This document shows positions 52,403-60,512 of a DNA stretch of 64,000 nt, in pieces. This stretch comes from an uncultured Bacteroidales bacterium (GTDB lineage: Bacteria > Bacteroidota > Bacteroidia > Bacteroidales > Paludibacteraceae). The translations under genes were made by a program, and so were the position numbers. The stretch covers positions 1 through 64,000 of the forward strand of contig CAMKDV010000010.1 of NCBI GenBank assembly GCA_946411385.1, written 5' to 3'. The notes under the pieces were generated by a model that saw only the letters and a program-made list of their open reading frames with translations, made no database searches and was not told the DNA's origin. Position 1 is the first letter of the stretch, and every line of letters starts with the position of its first letter.

Positions 52403-53932
52403 ATGAGACGATGGTGGTACATATCGGCGATGATGTGCATGCTGGCGGGAAGCTTGCCGGTAGGCTGCATGTTGACGGGGTGCAAGGGAGCGTGTGGCGG
52501 CATGGGAACATGCGGAGGCACGCGGCAGGCATCGTGCGGGTTGGGTGATGTGCGGCAGACGCTGGCTGTGGCTGACAGTATACGCGTGAATCATGGCGTG
52601 GCGTATGACGACAGTCTGGCATTGGCGGAGGCGTATGATGCGTTTGGGCGTTACAGGATTGTTTATCCTGACGATTATGCCCGTGCGTGCTACTACTATG
52701 GTCGTATGCTCCGCAATCGTGGCGATTATGTCAGCGCCATGCAGGCGTTCATCAGCGGTACGCATGCGCCTTACGTGCAACGCGTTGTACCATTGCCGTG
52801 GTTCAGCAATCATGCTATCCTTGGACGGATTTACAGCAATATGGGAACGATGTGTCACCGTAAAAACGAGTTCGAACTTTCTTGTCAAATGTACGAACAA
52901 TCATCTGCTCAATTCTTACAAGCCGGAGATACAATCTCATACTTCTATGCTCTTAATGCGATGGCACTGCAATTGGCTGAGCAGAAAAAGCATGACGAAA
53001 CACTTGTTTTACTCAATGATATAGAAGATAATTGTTCTTATTCAGCAGTTTTGAACAAGATATGGGAAACGAAGGCCATATTGTATTTCAATCTTGCACA
53101 ATATGACTCAACAATCTATTCGGTCAAACAGTTGCAAGCAAGAGGCAATCACGAATCGACAGGATACGTGAAAGAAGCCCAAGCTTTTTGGGAGTTGCAC
53201 CAATATGATTCGGCAGTTTACTATGCGGGAATCGTGTTGGAACATCCGGCTGCCTCCGAACCGGATAGATATAATATGCTATATATCCTTTCTAACAATC
53301 ATTCGGAAAAGAACATAAAGCATGTGCAAGAGTTGTCCTCAGAGCGTGCAGATATTGACAAGGAGATTCTTGATCCTCTCCATGAACAACTCGCGCTATC
53401 GGTAGAACTGCTTCGCCAAGACCTCAACAAGAAACCATATTCCGTTAATATCGGACTACTCTTGTTTTATTTGTTCTTCGTGGGATGTGTTGCTTGCGGC
53501 GCTTTTGTTCTGATTAAACGTCACCGCCAACGCAGTATTGATGCGATAGAGACAAAACATCAAGAAGTGTATGACCAGCTTCGCGTAGAGATTGAGAATA
53601 ACTGTAAGCTGTTGCGCAAAATGCAGAATATAGAAACAGAGTTGGCATGGGAGCAACATCAGCATGTGTGTGAAATGGCAGACAAGCACTTTCATCTTTT
53701 GGCGAACAAGCTTCGGGCATTGGATGTTCTGAACGAACGGGAGATACACCTGTGCATCCTGGTTATGATAGGAGGTTTCTCGGACAAGCAGTTGGCAAAT
53801 ATGCTTTCTTATGGCACGAACAGCATCAGAAGCATCAAACTGAAGACAGCTAACAAACTGGGTACAACAAGCAGCAATTTGCGCGAATTTCTCATCGAAA
53901 AAGCCGTTCATGGCATCGAAAAATTGCCCTAA
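52403..53932 (+). CDS. membrane-bound TPR sensor with C-terminal LuxR-like HTH (regulator 2)
   Basis: 509 residues from the ATG at 52403. The N-terminus is nearly the same as regulator 1 up to LALAEA (~residue 76). A diverged TPR-type sensor follows (~77-345), then a membrane segment (~352-375, LLLFYLFFVGCVACGAFVLI), a coiled coil, and from YDQLRVEIENN onward ~120 residues identical to regulator 1, including the HTH (SDKQLANML, SIRSIKLKTANKLG). The DNA of that C-terminal part also appears identical. The role, inferred from architecture, is to sense a periplasmic signal and control transcription from the membrane. Element R overlaps its stop codon. Confidence 0.85.
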   Translation: MRRWWYISAMMCMLAGSLPVGCMLTGCKGACGGMGTCGGTRQASCGLGDVRQTLAVADSIRVNHGVAYDDSLALAEAYDAFGRYRIVYPDDYARACYYYGRMLRNRGDYVSAMQAFISGTHAPYVQRVVPLPWFSNHAILGRIYSNMGTMCHRKNEFELSCQMYEQSSAQFLQAGDTISYFYALNAMALQLAEQKKHDETLVLLNDIEDNCSYSAVLNKIWETKAILYFNLAQYDSTIYSVKQLQARGNHESTGYVKEAQAFWELHQYDSAVYYAGIVLEHPAASEPDRYNMLYILSNNHSEKNIKHVQELSSERADIDKEILDPLHEQLALSVELLRQDLNKKPYSVNIGLLLFYLFFVGCVACGAFVLIKRHRQRSIDAIETKHQEVYDQLRVEIENNCKLLRKMQNIETELAWEQHQHVCEMADKHFHLLANKLRALDVLNEREIHLCILVMIGGFSDKQLANMLSYGTNSIRSIKLKTANKLGTTSSNLREFLIEKAVHGIEKLP

Positions 53933-54098
53933 AAATGCATTTTTCTACATCGAAAAATCATAAAGTGGTGATTTGCTGAATTTTAGCTAAAATCATTTTT
54001 CTACATGTTTTTCTTGCATATTTACGAAAAATTTTGTAATTTTGCAGTCGAAATCGGAAGTCCGGTTTTTTGAAGGAGCGGATTAGAGGTGTTGAATA
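53923..54098 (+). repeat. R element, copy 2 (promoter, palindrome and leader)
   Basis: It holds the final codons and stop of regulator 2, CATTTTTCTACAT repeats (~53938 and ~53993), the palindrome ATTTTAGCTAAAAT (~53980-53993), -33 TTGC (54014-54017), 19 nt, -7 TAATTTTG (54037-54044), a leader hairpin region around 54050-54070, and GGAGCGGATTAGAGGTGTTGAA. With the regulator end it forms a ~480-bp block identical to the inverted copy at 23885-24369. It drives the BspA-like gene. Confidence 0.88.
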
Positions 54099-54175
54099 AG
54101 TTTTGGATACCTTACATATAAAATAACAAACATCACAAGTGTCCACTATAAAGATGATAAACCAAAATTAAGCCT

Positions 54176-56161
54176 ATGAAACGCTATTTTATTTATGTAT
54201 TATTGGTGTTTAGCTCCGTGCTACATGCTTCCGTTGGGGACACCATATCATTCAAAGGTGTGCAATATGTGGTAACTGCAGATGATGCCACCAGCGGTAC
54301 ATATGAAGTGAGGATAGGTCGTTATCTTTCGGAGCGTATCTATGTGCCTGCTGAAGTGCAGTTGGGGCTTAAGAGCTATGCGGTGACTGCTGTGCCGCGT
54401 TACTTCGATAGTACGACATGCGCGCTGACACACTATCAGAAGATTGACTACAGCCGGTGCGAGCACCTGATAAGTCTGGCATGGCAGGCGACGGATGAGA
54501 CAGACATTGACACGCTTATCCTTCCACCCAACGTGGAGAACTGGCCTACGAAGGCATTTTTCTCTGTAAACCCGTCTGAGAAACGCAAGGGGAAGCCACT
54601 ACTTAATCCGGACAAGTTACAAAAGGGCATCCATCGCATTTTCTCATCGGGGCAGGGCAATCCGAATCTACCCATCCGCATCTACAGTTGCGGCGCGTTG
54701 CAGGAGTTGGATTTGAGTTCGTATACCGTGCCGATAGAGGCGGATTTTGAAATATCGGGGTGCCCTTTTCTGGAAAAATGCATTTTACCGAACACCCTTA
54801 AGCGGGGTGATTCCTCTGATGGACTGTTTGGCTTTTGTATTCGGCTGAAATACTTCAACATGCCGGACAGTCTGGAAAATATCGGTGTAGGTTTTGCCTT
54901 CTGCGTACCTATATCTCATTGTCATCTCGGTCCCAAAGTCAGAGACATCGGTGTCCAGTCCCTTTATGGATGGCAATACATGGATTCGGTGAGCGTGGAT
55001 CCTGCAAATCCATGGTTTTGTGCCGTGGACGGTGTTCTTTTTTCGCATGACACGACAACACTTATTCACTACCCGTACTCACGCAGAGCCGACACCTATA
55101 TCCTGCCAGAGCCGACAAGAGTTGTCATGGGTATGCCTTTTCGTATAGATTATTATCCGGAAGAATATGCCCGGTTATGGCGTCACAATCTACCACCATC
55201 AGCCGGCTCGCTGAAAACACTGGTGGTAAATGAAGGCTTGGAGGAAATTCGTACATGGGCCGGGTTTTATAAATCGTCTATCCGAAAAATAAGGAATCTG
55301 GAGAATTCACATTTGACCTATATATCAACAACATCATTTGATGGCTCCAATATTGATACGTTGATTATGCCGGCAACCTTGAAAGAGTTGGATTGTTGCG
55401 CATTGGGCGAAGGTCAAGGAGGGAGAGCATTCGCATATATGCGTTCATTGAGGTGTATTGATTTCTCAAGAGTGGATAGCTTATATTTCATGGGACAGTC
55501 CTCGATGGAGGGTGATATTAATCTGGATAGTCTGGATATGTTGCATTGCTCCCTGCTGACCAGGTTCAGACAATCGGTATGTAAGGGAGATTCGAGTTTG
55601 CGATACCTCGCGCTTCCACGGTATATAGACACTATCGGTCAGGAAGCTTTTTCCGGCTGCGTGTCGCTCAATAAGGTCGTGTGTCCGGCACTCACTCCTA
55701 TACGGCTTACACCCGGCATGAAAGTGTTCGAAGGAGTGAACACAAGTGCATGTGAACTTGTTGTGCCAAGCAGGTCAGTCGCATTGTACCAACAAGCGCC
55801 CGTCTGGAAAGATTTTCGGATAACATCCAACGGCTTGTATGTCATCGAAGGTCTGCCTAATGATACGATAGGCGGAACAGTTTCCGGCACAGGTGCTTTT
55901 CGTCAAGGAGAAATAGCCACACTAACCGCTACACCGGATGAGGATTATGAATTCCTCGGCTGGTCTGATGGTACATCGGACAATCCCAGACAGATAACTG
56001 CCACACAAGACACAACGGTCTATGCAGTTTTCCAACTCATCTCAGGTCTGAGACCTACTACGAAAGATGTGCCCGACAATGTGCATAAACGCATTATTGA
56101 TGGCAACGTGTATATTCAAAAAGGCGAGGATACATATTCTATTCTTGGAGAGAAGAATTAA
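54176..56161 (+). CDS. BspA-like leucine-rich-repeat surface protein with sorting-type tail
   Basis: 661 residues. A signal peptide (1-19) precedes LRR_5/BspA-type repeats (~60-560; for example YIDTIGQEAFSGCVSL, LQELDLSSY, VVNEGLEEIRTWAGF), then an InlB/Flg_new-type beta repeat (~575-625; TLTATPDEDYEFLGWSDG, TVYAVF). The short C-terminal tail has DGNVYIQKG and YSILGE, like the tail of 807-2798. BspA-like proteins sit on the surface and bind host matrix or other bacteria. First cargo gene after element R of cassette 2. The repeats are irregular compared with classic BspA. Confidence 0.85.
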   Translation: MKRYFIYVLLVFSSVLHASVGDTISFKGVQYVVTADDATSGTYEVRIGRYLSERIYVPAEVQLGLKSYAVTAVPRYFDSTTCALTHYQKIDYSRCEHLISLAWQATDETDIDTLILPPNVENWPTKAFFSVNPSEKRKGKPLLNPDKLQKGIHRIFSSGQGNPNLPIRIYSCGALQELDLSSYTVPIEADFEISGCPFLEKCILPNTLKRGDSSDGLFGFCIRLKYFNMPDSLENIGVGFAFCVPISHCHLGPKVRDIGVQSLYGWQYMDSVSVDPANPWFCAVDGVLFSHDTTTLIHYPYSRRADTYILPEPTRVVMGMPFRIDYYPEEYARLWRHNLPPSAGSLKTLVVNEGLEEIRTWAGFYKSSIRKIRNLENSHLTYISTTSFDGSNIDTLIMPATLKELDCCALGEGQGGRAFAYMRSLRCIDFSRVDSLYFMGQSSMEGDINLDSLDMLHCSLLTRFRQSVCKGDSSLRYLALPRYIDTIGQEAFSGCVSLNKVVCPALTPIRLTPGMKVFEGVNTSACELVVPSRSVALYQQAPVWKDFRITSNGLYVIEGLPNDTIGGTVSGTGAFRQGEIATLTATPDEDYEFLGWSDGTSDNPRQITATQDTTVYAVFQLISGLRPTTKDVPDNVHKRIIDGNVYIQKGEDTYSILGEKN

Positions 56162-56185
56162 ATCAATTATAACAAATACAATACT

Positions 56186-56490
56186 ATGACAAAGAAACTC
56201 TTTTATATTGTATCCGCATGTATGCTACTGAGCTTTTGGTGCACAAAAGTTAATGCTGAAGTACCGGCTAATGGTTATTTCCCGGAAAGTATGAGGTGGA
56301 GAACCGTCAATTTTGGATATGATGATGGTTGCTTGAATTATTATGTCGATTTTACGCTTCAAGGTGACACACTCATCAACGGCAAAACATACCACAACCT
56401 GTCAGGATGGCCGCTGCTGGAAGTTGGGCAGAAAATCTACCTGCGATAGCGGATGGAAACACTTATAGCAGAATATTTAACAAAAGATAA
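56186..56490 (+). pseudogene. truncated or frameshifted secreted protein
   Basis: The intact frame (56186-56449, 87 aa) has a signal peptide (1-24) and GYFPESMRWRTVNFGYDDG, LQGDTLINGKTYHNL and VGQKIYLR, a pattern seen at the N-terminus of larger Bacteroidales secreted proteins. A TAG at 56447-56449 interrupts it. One base out of phase, the sequence continues ADGNTYSRIFNKR to a TAA at 56488-56490, which is the natural continuation of KIYLR. It is therefore a frameshifted remnant whose remaining length is far below the usual. It lies 24 bp after the BspA-like gene. Confidence 0.65.
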
Positions 56491-56498
56491 CACGGCAT

Positions 56499-57098
56499 AT
56501 GTCAAAACTAAAAAGTTGTTTTATTCTTGTGGCATCTCTGATGTTTATAGTCCCGCTATCGGCAGAAGATGCTATCCCTTGTGATGAATATTACATGACG
56601 GTGTCAAATCGCAAAGATAGTGTCCTACTCTATTCTCTTGTTAGAAACCAAACTCTTGAGGAACCGCACGTTGACAGGGTGTGGATTACCGGGAAAGATA
56701 CTTCTGTCATCATCTTGGTAGCGTTTGTTCAGCCTCGCGATTCGCTTGATATATCATCATTAACACGAGGAGTGTATATATGCTTTGTGCAAGTCGGAGA
56801 CTGCATATATGGCAGAATTTTTACGATTCGCGGACGAAATCAAAACGGAACGACAGATAATCTACTGCCGCATACCAAAATAGTTTTGTCTATCACCCCT
56901 AACCCGGTTAGAGACTTTCTTTCTATAACATCCACAGAGGATTTGACACATATATATATTTACAACCTCAATGGCCAATGTGTACTTCAAACAAGCCAGA
57001 CGGACATTGATGTATCCTCCCTGCCACAGGGGATGTATATACTACGTGCTATAACATCAACCGGTGATTTGAAACAAGCCAAATTTATCAAAGAATAA
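56499..57098 (+). CDS. small secreted protein with T9SS type A sorting domain
   Basis: 199 residues. A signal peptide (1-22) precedes a short Ig/DUF3244-like domain (~30-115; SLDISSLTRGVYICFV). A type A sorting domain follows (~128-199; LSITPNPVRDFLSI, IYNLNGQCV, LPQGMYILRA). It is expected to be exported and surface-attached by T9SS. Last cargo gene of cassette 2; element T begins 7 bp after its stop. Confidence 0.82.
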   Translation: MSKLKSCFILVASLMFIVPLSAEDAIPCDEYYMTVSNRKDSVLLYSLVRNQTLEEPHVDRVWITGKDTSVIILVAFVQPRDSLDISSLTRGVYICFVQVGDCIYGRIFTIRGRNQNGTTDNLLPHTKIVLSITPNPVRDFLSITSTEDLTHIYIYNLNGQCVLQTSQTDIDVSSLPQGMYILRAITSTGDLKQAKFIKE

Positions 57099-57105
57099 CC
57101 CATTT

Positions 57106-57225
57106 GAGTACCCCGATTGGGTATAATGAAAGGAAGCAATAATCAAAATCACGGGATATATACATAGTATATATAGGGTAAGGTAGGATACGTGATTGGA
57201 CCGATAATGGTCCGTTAACGGTCTG
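57106..57225 (+). repeat. T element, copy 2 (120-bp hairpin-rich repeat after stop codon)
   Basis: Same sequence as the inverted copy at 23032-23151 with one difference. It contains four successive inverted repeats and ends in 11-nt units (GTGATTGGACC, GATAATGGTCC, GTTAACGGTCT). The unrelated sequence on either side marks sharp homology edges. Confidence 0.88.
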
Positions 57226-57278
57226 TTGCAGATAAGAACTGAAGCCGGAATAATATTTTGACTAAAAAGACATTTTTA

Positions 57279-57310
57279 TTTGCAAATGTAAGATATTTTT
57301 TGTACCTTTG
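57279..57310 (+). promoter_or_regulatory. promoter upstream of the 57.5-kb lipoprotein
   Basis: TTTGC (57279-57283), 19 nt, TACCTTTG (57303-57310). Confidence 0.82.
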
Positions 57311-57335
57311 CAGTCGGAAAAAATAGTAACAATCT

Positions 57336-57456
57336 ATGAGACGTCCGGAAGTTGTTAAAACAAATTGATAATAACTATAACCTTCGTTCTTTGCAAGAGG
57401 TATCCAACATCAAACAAGAGGAGCGAATATCCGAATTGGAGTCAAAACAAAAATAA
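57336..57456 (+). pseudogene. short coiled-coil-like remnant
   Basis: An ATG at 57336 gives only MRRPEVVKTN before a stop. One base out of phase, the DNA reads KLLKQIDNNYNLRSL and then IKQEERISELESKQK to a TAA at 57454-57456. The Glu/Lys-rich end resembles the QQEERIKE frame at ~22108-22224. It is either a decayed small gene or the leader of the following lipoprotein gene. Confidence 0.35.
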
Positions 57457-57468
57457 GAAGATTATACT

Positions 57469-58329
57469 ATGAAAGTAAAGTTCCTTCCGTTGGCTATCGG
57501 AATAGTTCTGATAGCATGCACCGGTCAGACACCGGTTAACAATGATGAGCCAAATGAAGCCCCGGAATCCGGAGCTCCGATGATGATTGTGAAATTTGCA
57601 GACAACGAGCAGAAAAACAACGTGATAGTAGGGCATCTGATAAAAGGTATACTTCACGAAGAGTATATCGGATACAACCACTATTATTTCCATTATGATG
57701 AAGAGTCCGGATTGTCGCTGAATATTTATAATCCAGAGGAAGAAGAGAATCTGCAAATGGATTGGAACGACCCCACATCAGACAATCAATTCCATTTCTT
57801 CTCCGCGACACCGGCAATGGCGGTTTTTCTTGAGAAAGAGGCTCACTTGAGAGAACATTCACCGTATATACCCTTGGCCGATGGCTATTATCTGGTTGAA
57901 TGGCGGTGGGCGGCATTGCTTCCCATGACTGCTGCGCTCGGCGTGTGCCCGAAAGAGGTACAGGAAGACATCATTTACAATCATTGTTTTACTACCGATA
58001 TCCCATGGAATGACTTGGAGGCCCTGACCCAAGTATGGGATAATGCACGCTATCCCGATCCGGTCTGTCTGGAAGACATGCGGTTCGTTGAGTATGAGGT
58101 GATAGACAACTACTATAAAGAGCCTAAAACGGAACATCCGTTTATCGCTTTCAACTGGACGCTCTATGGGGCTGGTTTGTCTGCAAGCGCAGTATATCAG
58201 TATTATTGCCATAGAGACAATAATCAATATAAGGATTTTATCGCCTATTGTGATAGTTTGCAGAATGTATATGTGCATCATCTGACTGATATTATCCAAT
58301 CCGGCAATCTAAACAAGGTAGGTTACTAA
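57469..58329 (+). CDS. hypothetical lipoprotein
   Basis: 286 residues. The lipobox is LIAC with Cys17, followed by an acidic/Pro linker (NNDEPNEAPESG) of surface-lipoprotein type. The body is rich in Tyr and acidic residues (EYIGYNHYYFHYDEES, YYLVEWRWAALLPM). No domain was recognised. It has its own promoter ~165 nt upstream and lies outside the T element. Confidence 0.75.
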   Translation: MKVKFLPLAIGIVLIACTGQTPVNNDEPNEAPESGAPMMIVKFADNEQKNNVIVGHLIKGILHEEYIGYNHYYFHYDEESGLSLNIYNPEEEENLQMDWNDPTSDNQFHFFSATPAMAVFLEKEAHLREHSPYIPLADGYYLVEWRWAALLPMTAALGVCPKEVQEDIIYNHCFTTDIPWNDLEALTQVWDNARYPDPVCLEDMRFVEYEVIDNYYKEPKTEHPFIAFNWTLYGAGLSASAVYQYYCHRDNNQYKDFIAYCDSLQNVYVHHLTDIIQSGNLNKVGY

Positions 58330-58439
58330 TGAAGTGAAAAGAAAAATCCAAAATTTGCTGCAAAAGGAGGAAAATAATTAATGTTTAGATACTGTTCGCA
58401 AGAAAAAGGACATTTTTGTGCATTTTTCTTGTGAAATAA

Positions 58440-58471
58440 TTTGCATATATAAAAAAAAAGTAGTAATTTTG
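58440..58471 (+). promoter_or_regulatory. promoter of the AbiE operon
   Basis: TTTGC (58440-58444), 19 nt, TAATTTTG (58464-58471), ~30 nt before the ATG at 58502. This rules out the longer upstream frame. Confidence 0.8.
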
Positions 58472-58501
58472 TCCCACTTTTTTAATAAATGTGTGACACA
58501 A

Positions 58502-59107
58502 ATGAAAGATAGCGCGCAGAATATTGCCAAACAAAGAGTCCTTGAAAGTGAGAGAGGGACGTTCTTTTTTGGACAGGACTTTTCGGATATCGCATCGCCG
58601 GAAGCGATTCGTAAAGTGCTACAAAGATTAGAGGACGAGAAAACGCTAATACGGATAGCTCCCGGTATCTACTATTATCCGAAGATTGATGCACAATATG
58701 GTCTTGGAGTCTTGTACCCGTCCATGCTGGCTATAGCCGAAGCTATTTCGCATCGTGACAAAACGATGATAGCTCCTACGGGTGCCTATGCATTAAATAT
58801 GCTTGGTCTTTCCACCCAAGTGCCGGCCAACGCTGTATTCTATACAACCGGTTCTACTCGTCGCGTACCTATTGGAGAAGGGAAAGGTATTCAGTTTCTG
58901 CATACATCCTCCGCAAAGAAATTTGCGTTCAATTCCCGATTGATGATGCTGATTGTCTTTGCTATGCGCGATATAGGCAAGGACCAATTGTCGGATGAGC
59001 AAATGAGTGTTATCAAGAAACACTTGGAAAATGTTCCTACTGACGATTTTAACCATGATATTCAACTTGCGCCTACGTGGGTGCGTAAAATATTATTGTC
59101 ATTATGA
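58502..59107 (+). CDS. abiEi-like: AbiEi-type antitoxin (DUF6088-like)
   Basis: 201 residues from the ATG at 58502. An N-terminal winged-helix region (~15-65; SPEAIRKVLQRLEDEKTLIRI, PGIYYYPK) leads into the AbiEi/DUF6088 body (~80-200; TGAYALNMLGLSTQ, YTTGSTRRVPIG, MRDIGKDQLSDEQM). In AbiE systems this protein represses its own operon and counters the nucleotidyltransferase toxin without direct binding (type IV). It overlaps the toxin gene by 4 bp (ATGA), the usual arrangement. Confidence 0.88.
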   Translation: MKDSAQNIAKQRVLESERGTFFFGQDFSDIASPEAIRKVLQRLEDEKTLIRIAPGIYYYPKIDAQYGLGVLYPSMLAIAEAISHRDKTMIAPTGAYALNMLGLSTQVPANAVFYTTGSTRRVPIGEGKGIQFLHTSSAKKFAFNSRLMMLIVFAMRDIGKDQLSDEQMSVIKKHLENVPTDDFNHDIQLAPTWVRKILLSL

Positions 59108-60132
59108 AGTTTTCCGCATTACCTAACGATGTTAAAATTGAGTTTATCAATCAAGTAGCAGCCAAATCAAATCGTAAGTTACCTGAGCAAATTATAGAGA
59201 AAGATTGGTGGGTGACGCAAGTTCTCAAAGCGGTGTTTTCTTTGCCATACGCGGAACATCTTTCCTTTAAAGGCGGAACATCGTTGAGCAAGTGTTGGCA
59301 CCTGATTGAACGTTTCTCGGAAGATATTGACATTGCAGTCAGTCGTGATTATCTGGGGTATGGTGGAACACTATCTCGTACACAGATCAGCGATAAGTTG
59401 CGCCGTGCTGCCTGTTCGTTTGTGCGGGAGAAGATGCAATTTGATGTGCGCGACGCTCTTATTGCACAAGGCATGGATGCCGATACTTTCAAGGTAAATG
59501 TAAATATCACTTCTGTTAGCACGACTGATCCGGAGACGATTGAGATTGAATATCAGTCAGTATTCCCCGAAAGTCAGTATATTCGTCATTGCGTGCTGAT
59601 TGAGGTTAGCGGGCGCAGTATGCAGCAACCAATAAAAGTAGAAGCTTTGCAATCTTTTATTGATCAATACTTGCCAAAATCTGTTGTAGCGGAACCATCT
59701 TTTTCCATTCCGAGTGTAGTAGTGCCGGAAAGAACGTGTATGGAAAAGATATTTCTTCTCCATGAGGAATTTGCAAAACCGACAGGTGAGATTCGTACAT
59801 TACGCATGTCACGGCACTTGTATGATTTATATTGTTTGAAAAAAAATGGTGTTGGAGACCGAGCATTGCACGATGAACAACTATATCGCACGATTATAGA
59901 CCATCGCCGTCAATTTATTAATCTGAAGGGCTTTGACTATAATACACTTTTTCCGGCAACATTATCCATTCTTCCTCCGGCGCAAATCATGGATGCTTGG
60001 CGTGAGGATTACGAATATATGTTGATGCATATGATATATGACAACGATGCGCCAACCTTTGAGCAACTAATCGAGGTAATCACGGAATTGCAGAAGGAAA
60101 TCAGGATGTTGCCATATCAATTATTGCCCTGA
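59104..60132 (+). CDS. abiEii-like: AbiEii-type nucleotidyltransferase toxin
   Basis: 342 residues. The nucleotidyltransferase core shows FKGGTSLSK (GGTS at 57-60) and RFSEDIDIAV with Asp74 and Asp76 as metal ligands. The later helical part includes ERTCMEKIFLLHEEFAKP and RHLYDLYCL, typical of AbiEii/AbiGii (PF08843). It can arrest growth, for example on phage infection. The last four codons and the stop lie inside the homology with element R, so the extreme C-terminus (QLLP) may derive from that repeat. The ending LP-stop mirrors that of the two regulators. Confidence 0.92.
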   Translation: MKFSALPNDVKIEFINQVAAKSNRKLPEQIIEKDWWVTQVLKAVFSLPYAEHLSFKGGTSLSKCWHLIERFSEDIDIAVSRDYLGYGGTLSRTQISDKLRRAACSFVREKMQFDVRDALIAQGMDADTFKVNVNITSVSTTDPETIEIEYQSVFPESQYIRHCVLIEVSGRSMQQPIKVEALQSFIDQYLPKSVVAEPSFSIPSVVVPERTCMEKIFLLHEEFAKPTGEIRTLRMSRHLYDLYCLKKNGVGDRALHDEQLYRTIIDHRRQFINLKGFDYNTLFPATLSILPPAQIMDAWREDYEYMLMHMIYDNDAPTFEQLIEVITELQKEIRMLPYQLLP

Positions 60133-60298
60133 AAATGCATTTTTCTACATCGAAAAATTACAAAGTGGTGATTTGCTGAGTTTTAGCTAAAATCATTTTT
60201 CTACATGTTTTTCTTGCATATTTACGAAAAATTTTGTAATTTTGCAGTCGAAATCGAAACTTCGGTTTCTTGAAGGAGCGGATTAGAGGTGTTGAATA
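60123..60298 (+). repeat. R element, copy 3 (promoter, palindrome and leader)
   Basis: Nearly identical to 53923-54098. It has TTTTAGCTAAAA (60181-60192, one base shorter than in the other copies), -33 TTGC (60214-60217), 19 nt, -7 TAATTTTG (60237-60244), and a perfect GAAAC-TTCG-GTTTC tetraloop hairpin in the leader. Here the upstream gene is the AbiE toxin and not a regulator. It should drive the lipoprotein at 60513 through a ~260-nt leader; 60299-60512 holds no other gene. Confidence 0.88.
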
Positions 60299-60512
60299 CG
60301 TTTCGGACACATTATATTAAGGAATAGCAAATGCATTGAAAACAGAAAACATTTTATGATTTTGTGCAAGCCCATGTCATATAGCCAGTCTGCAAGCAGC
60401 ATCAACAATGGCACGATTTTGGGAAATATCCCTTTGCAGCCGCAAGAAAAAGCAAACAAAGATAGAAAACAACCTTTAACCATTATAATAAAAACGCTAA
60501 AATCAATTAAAA

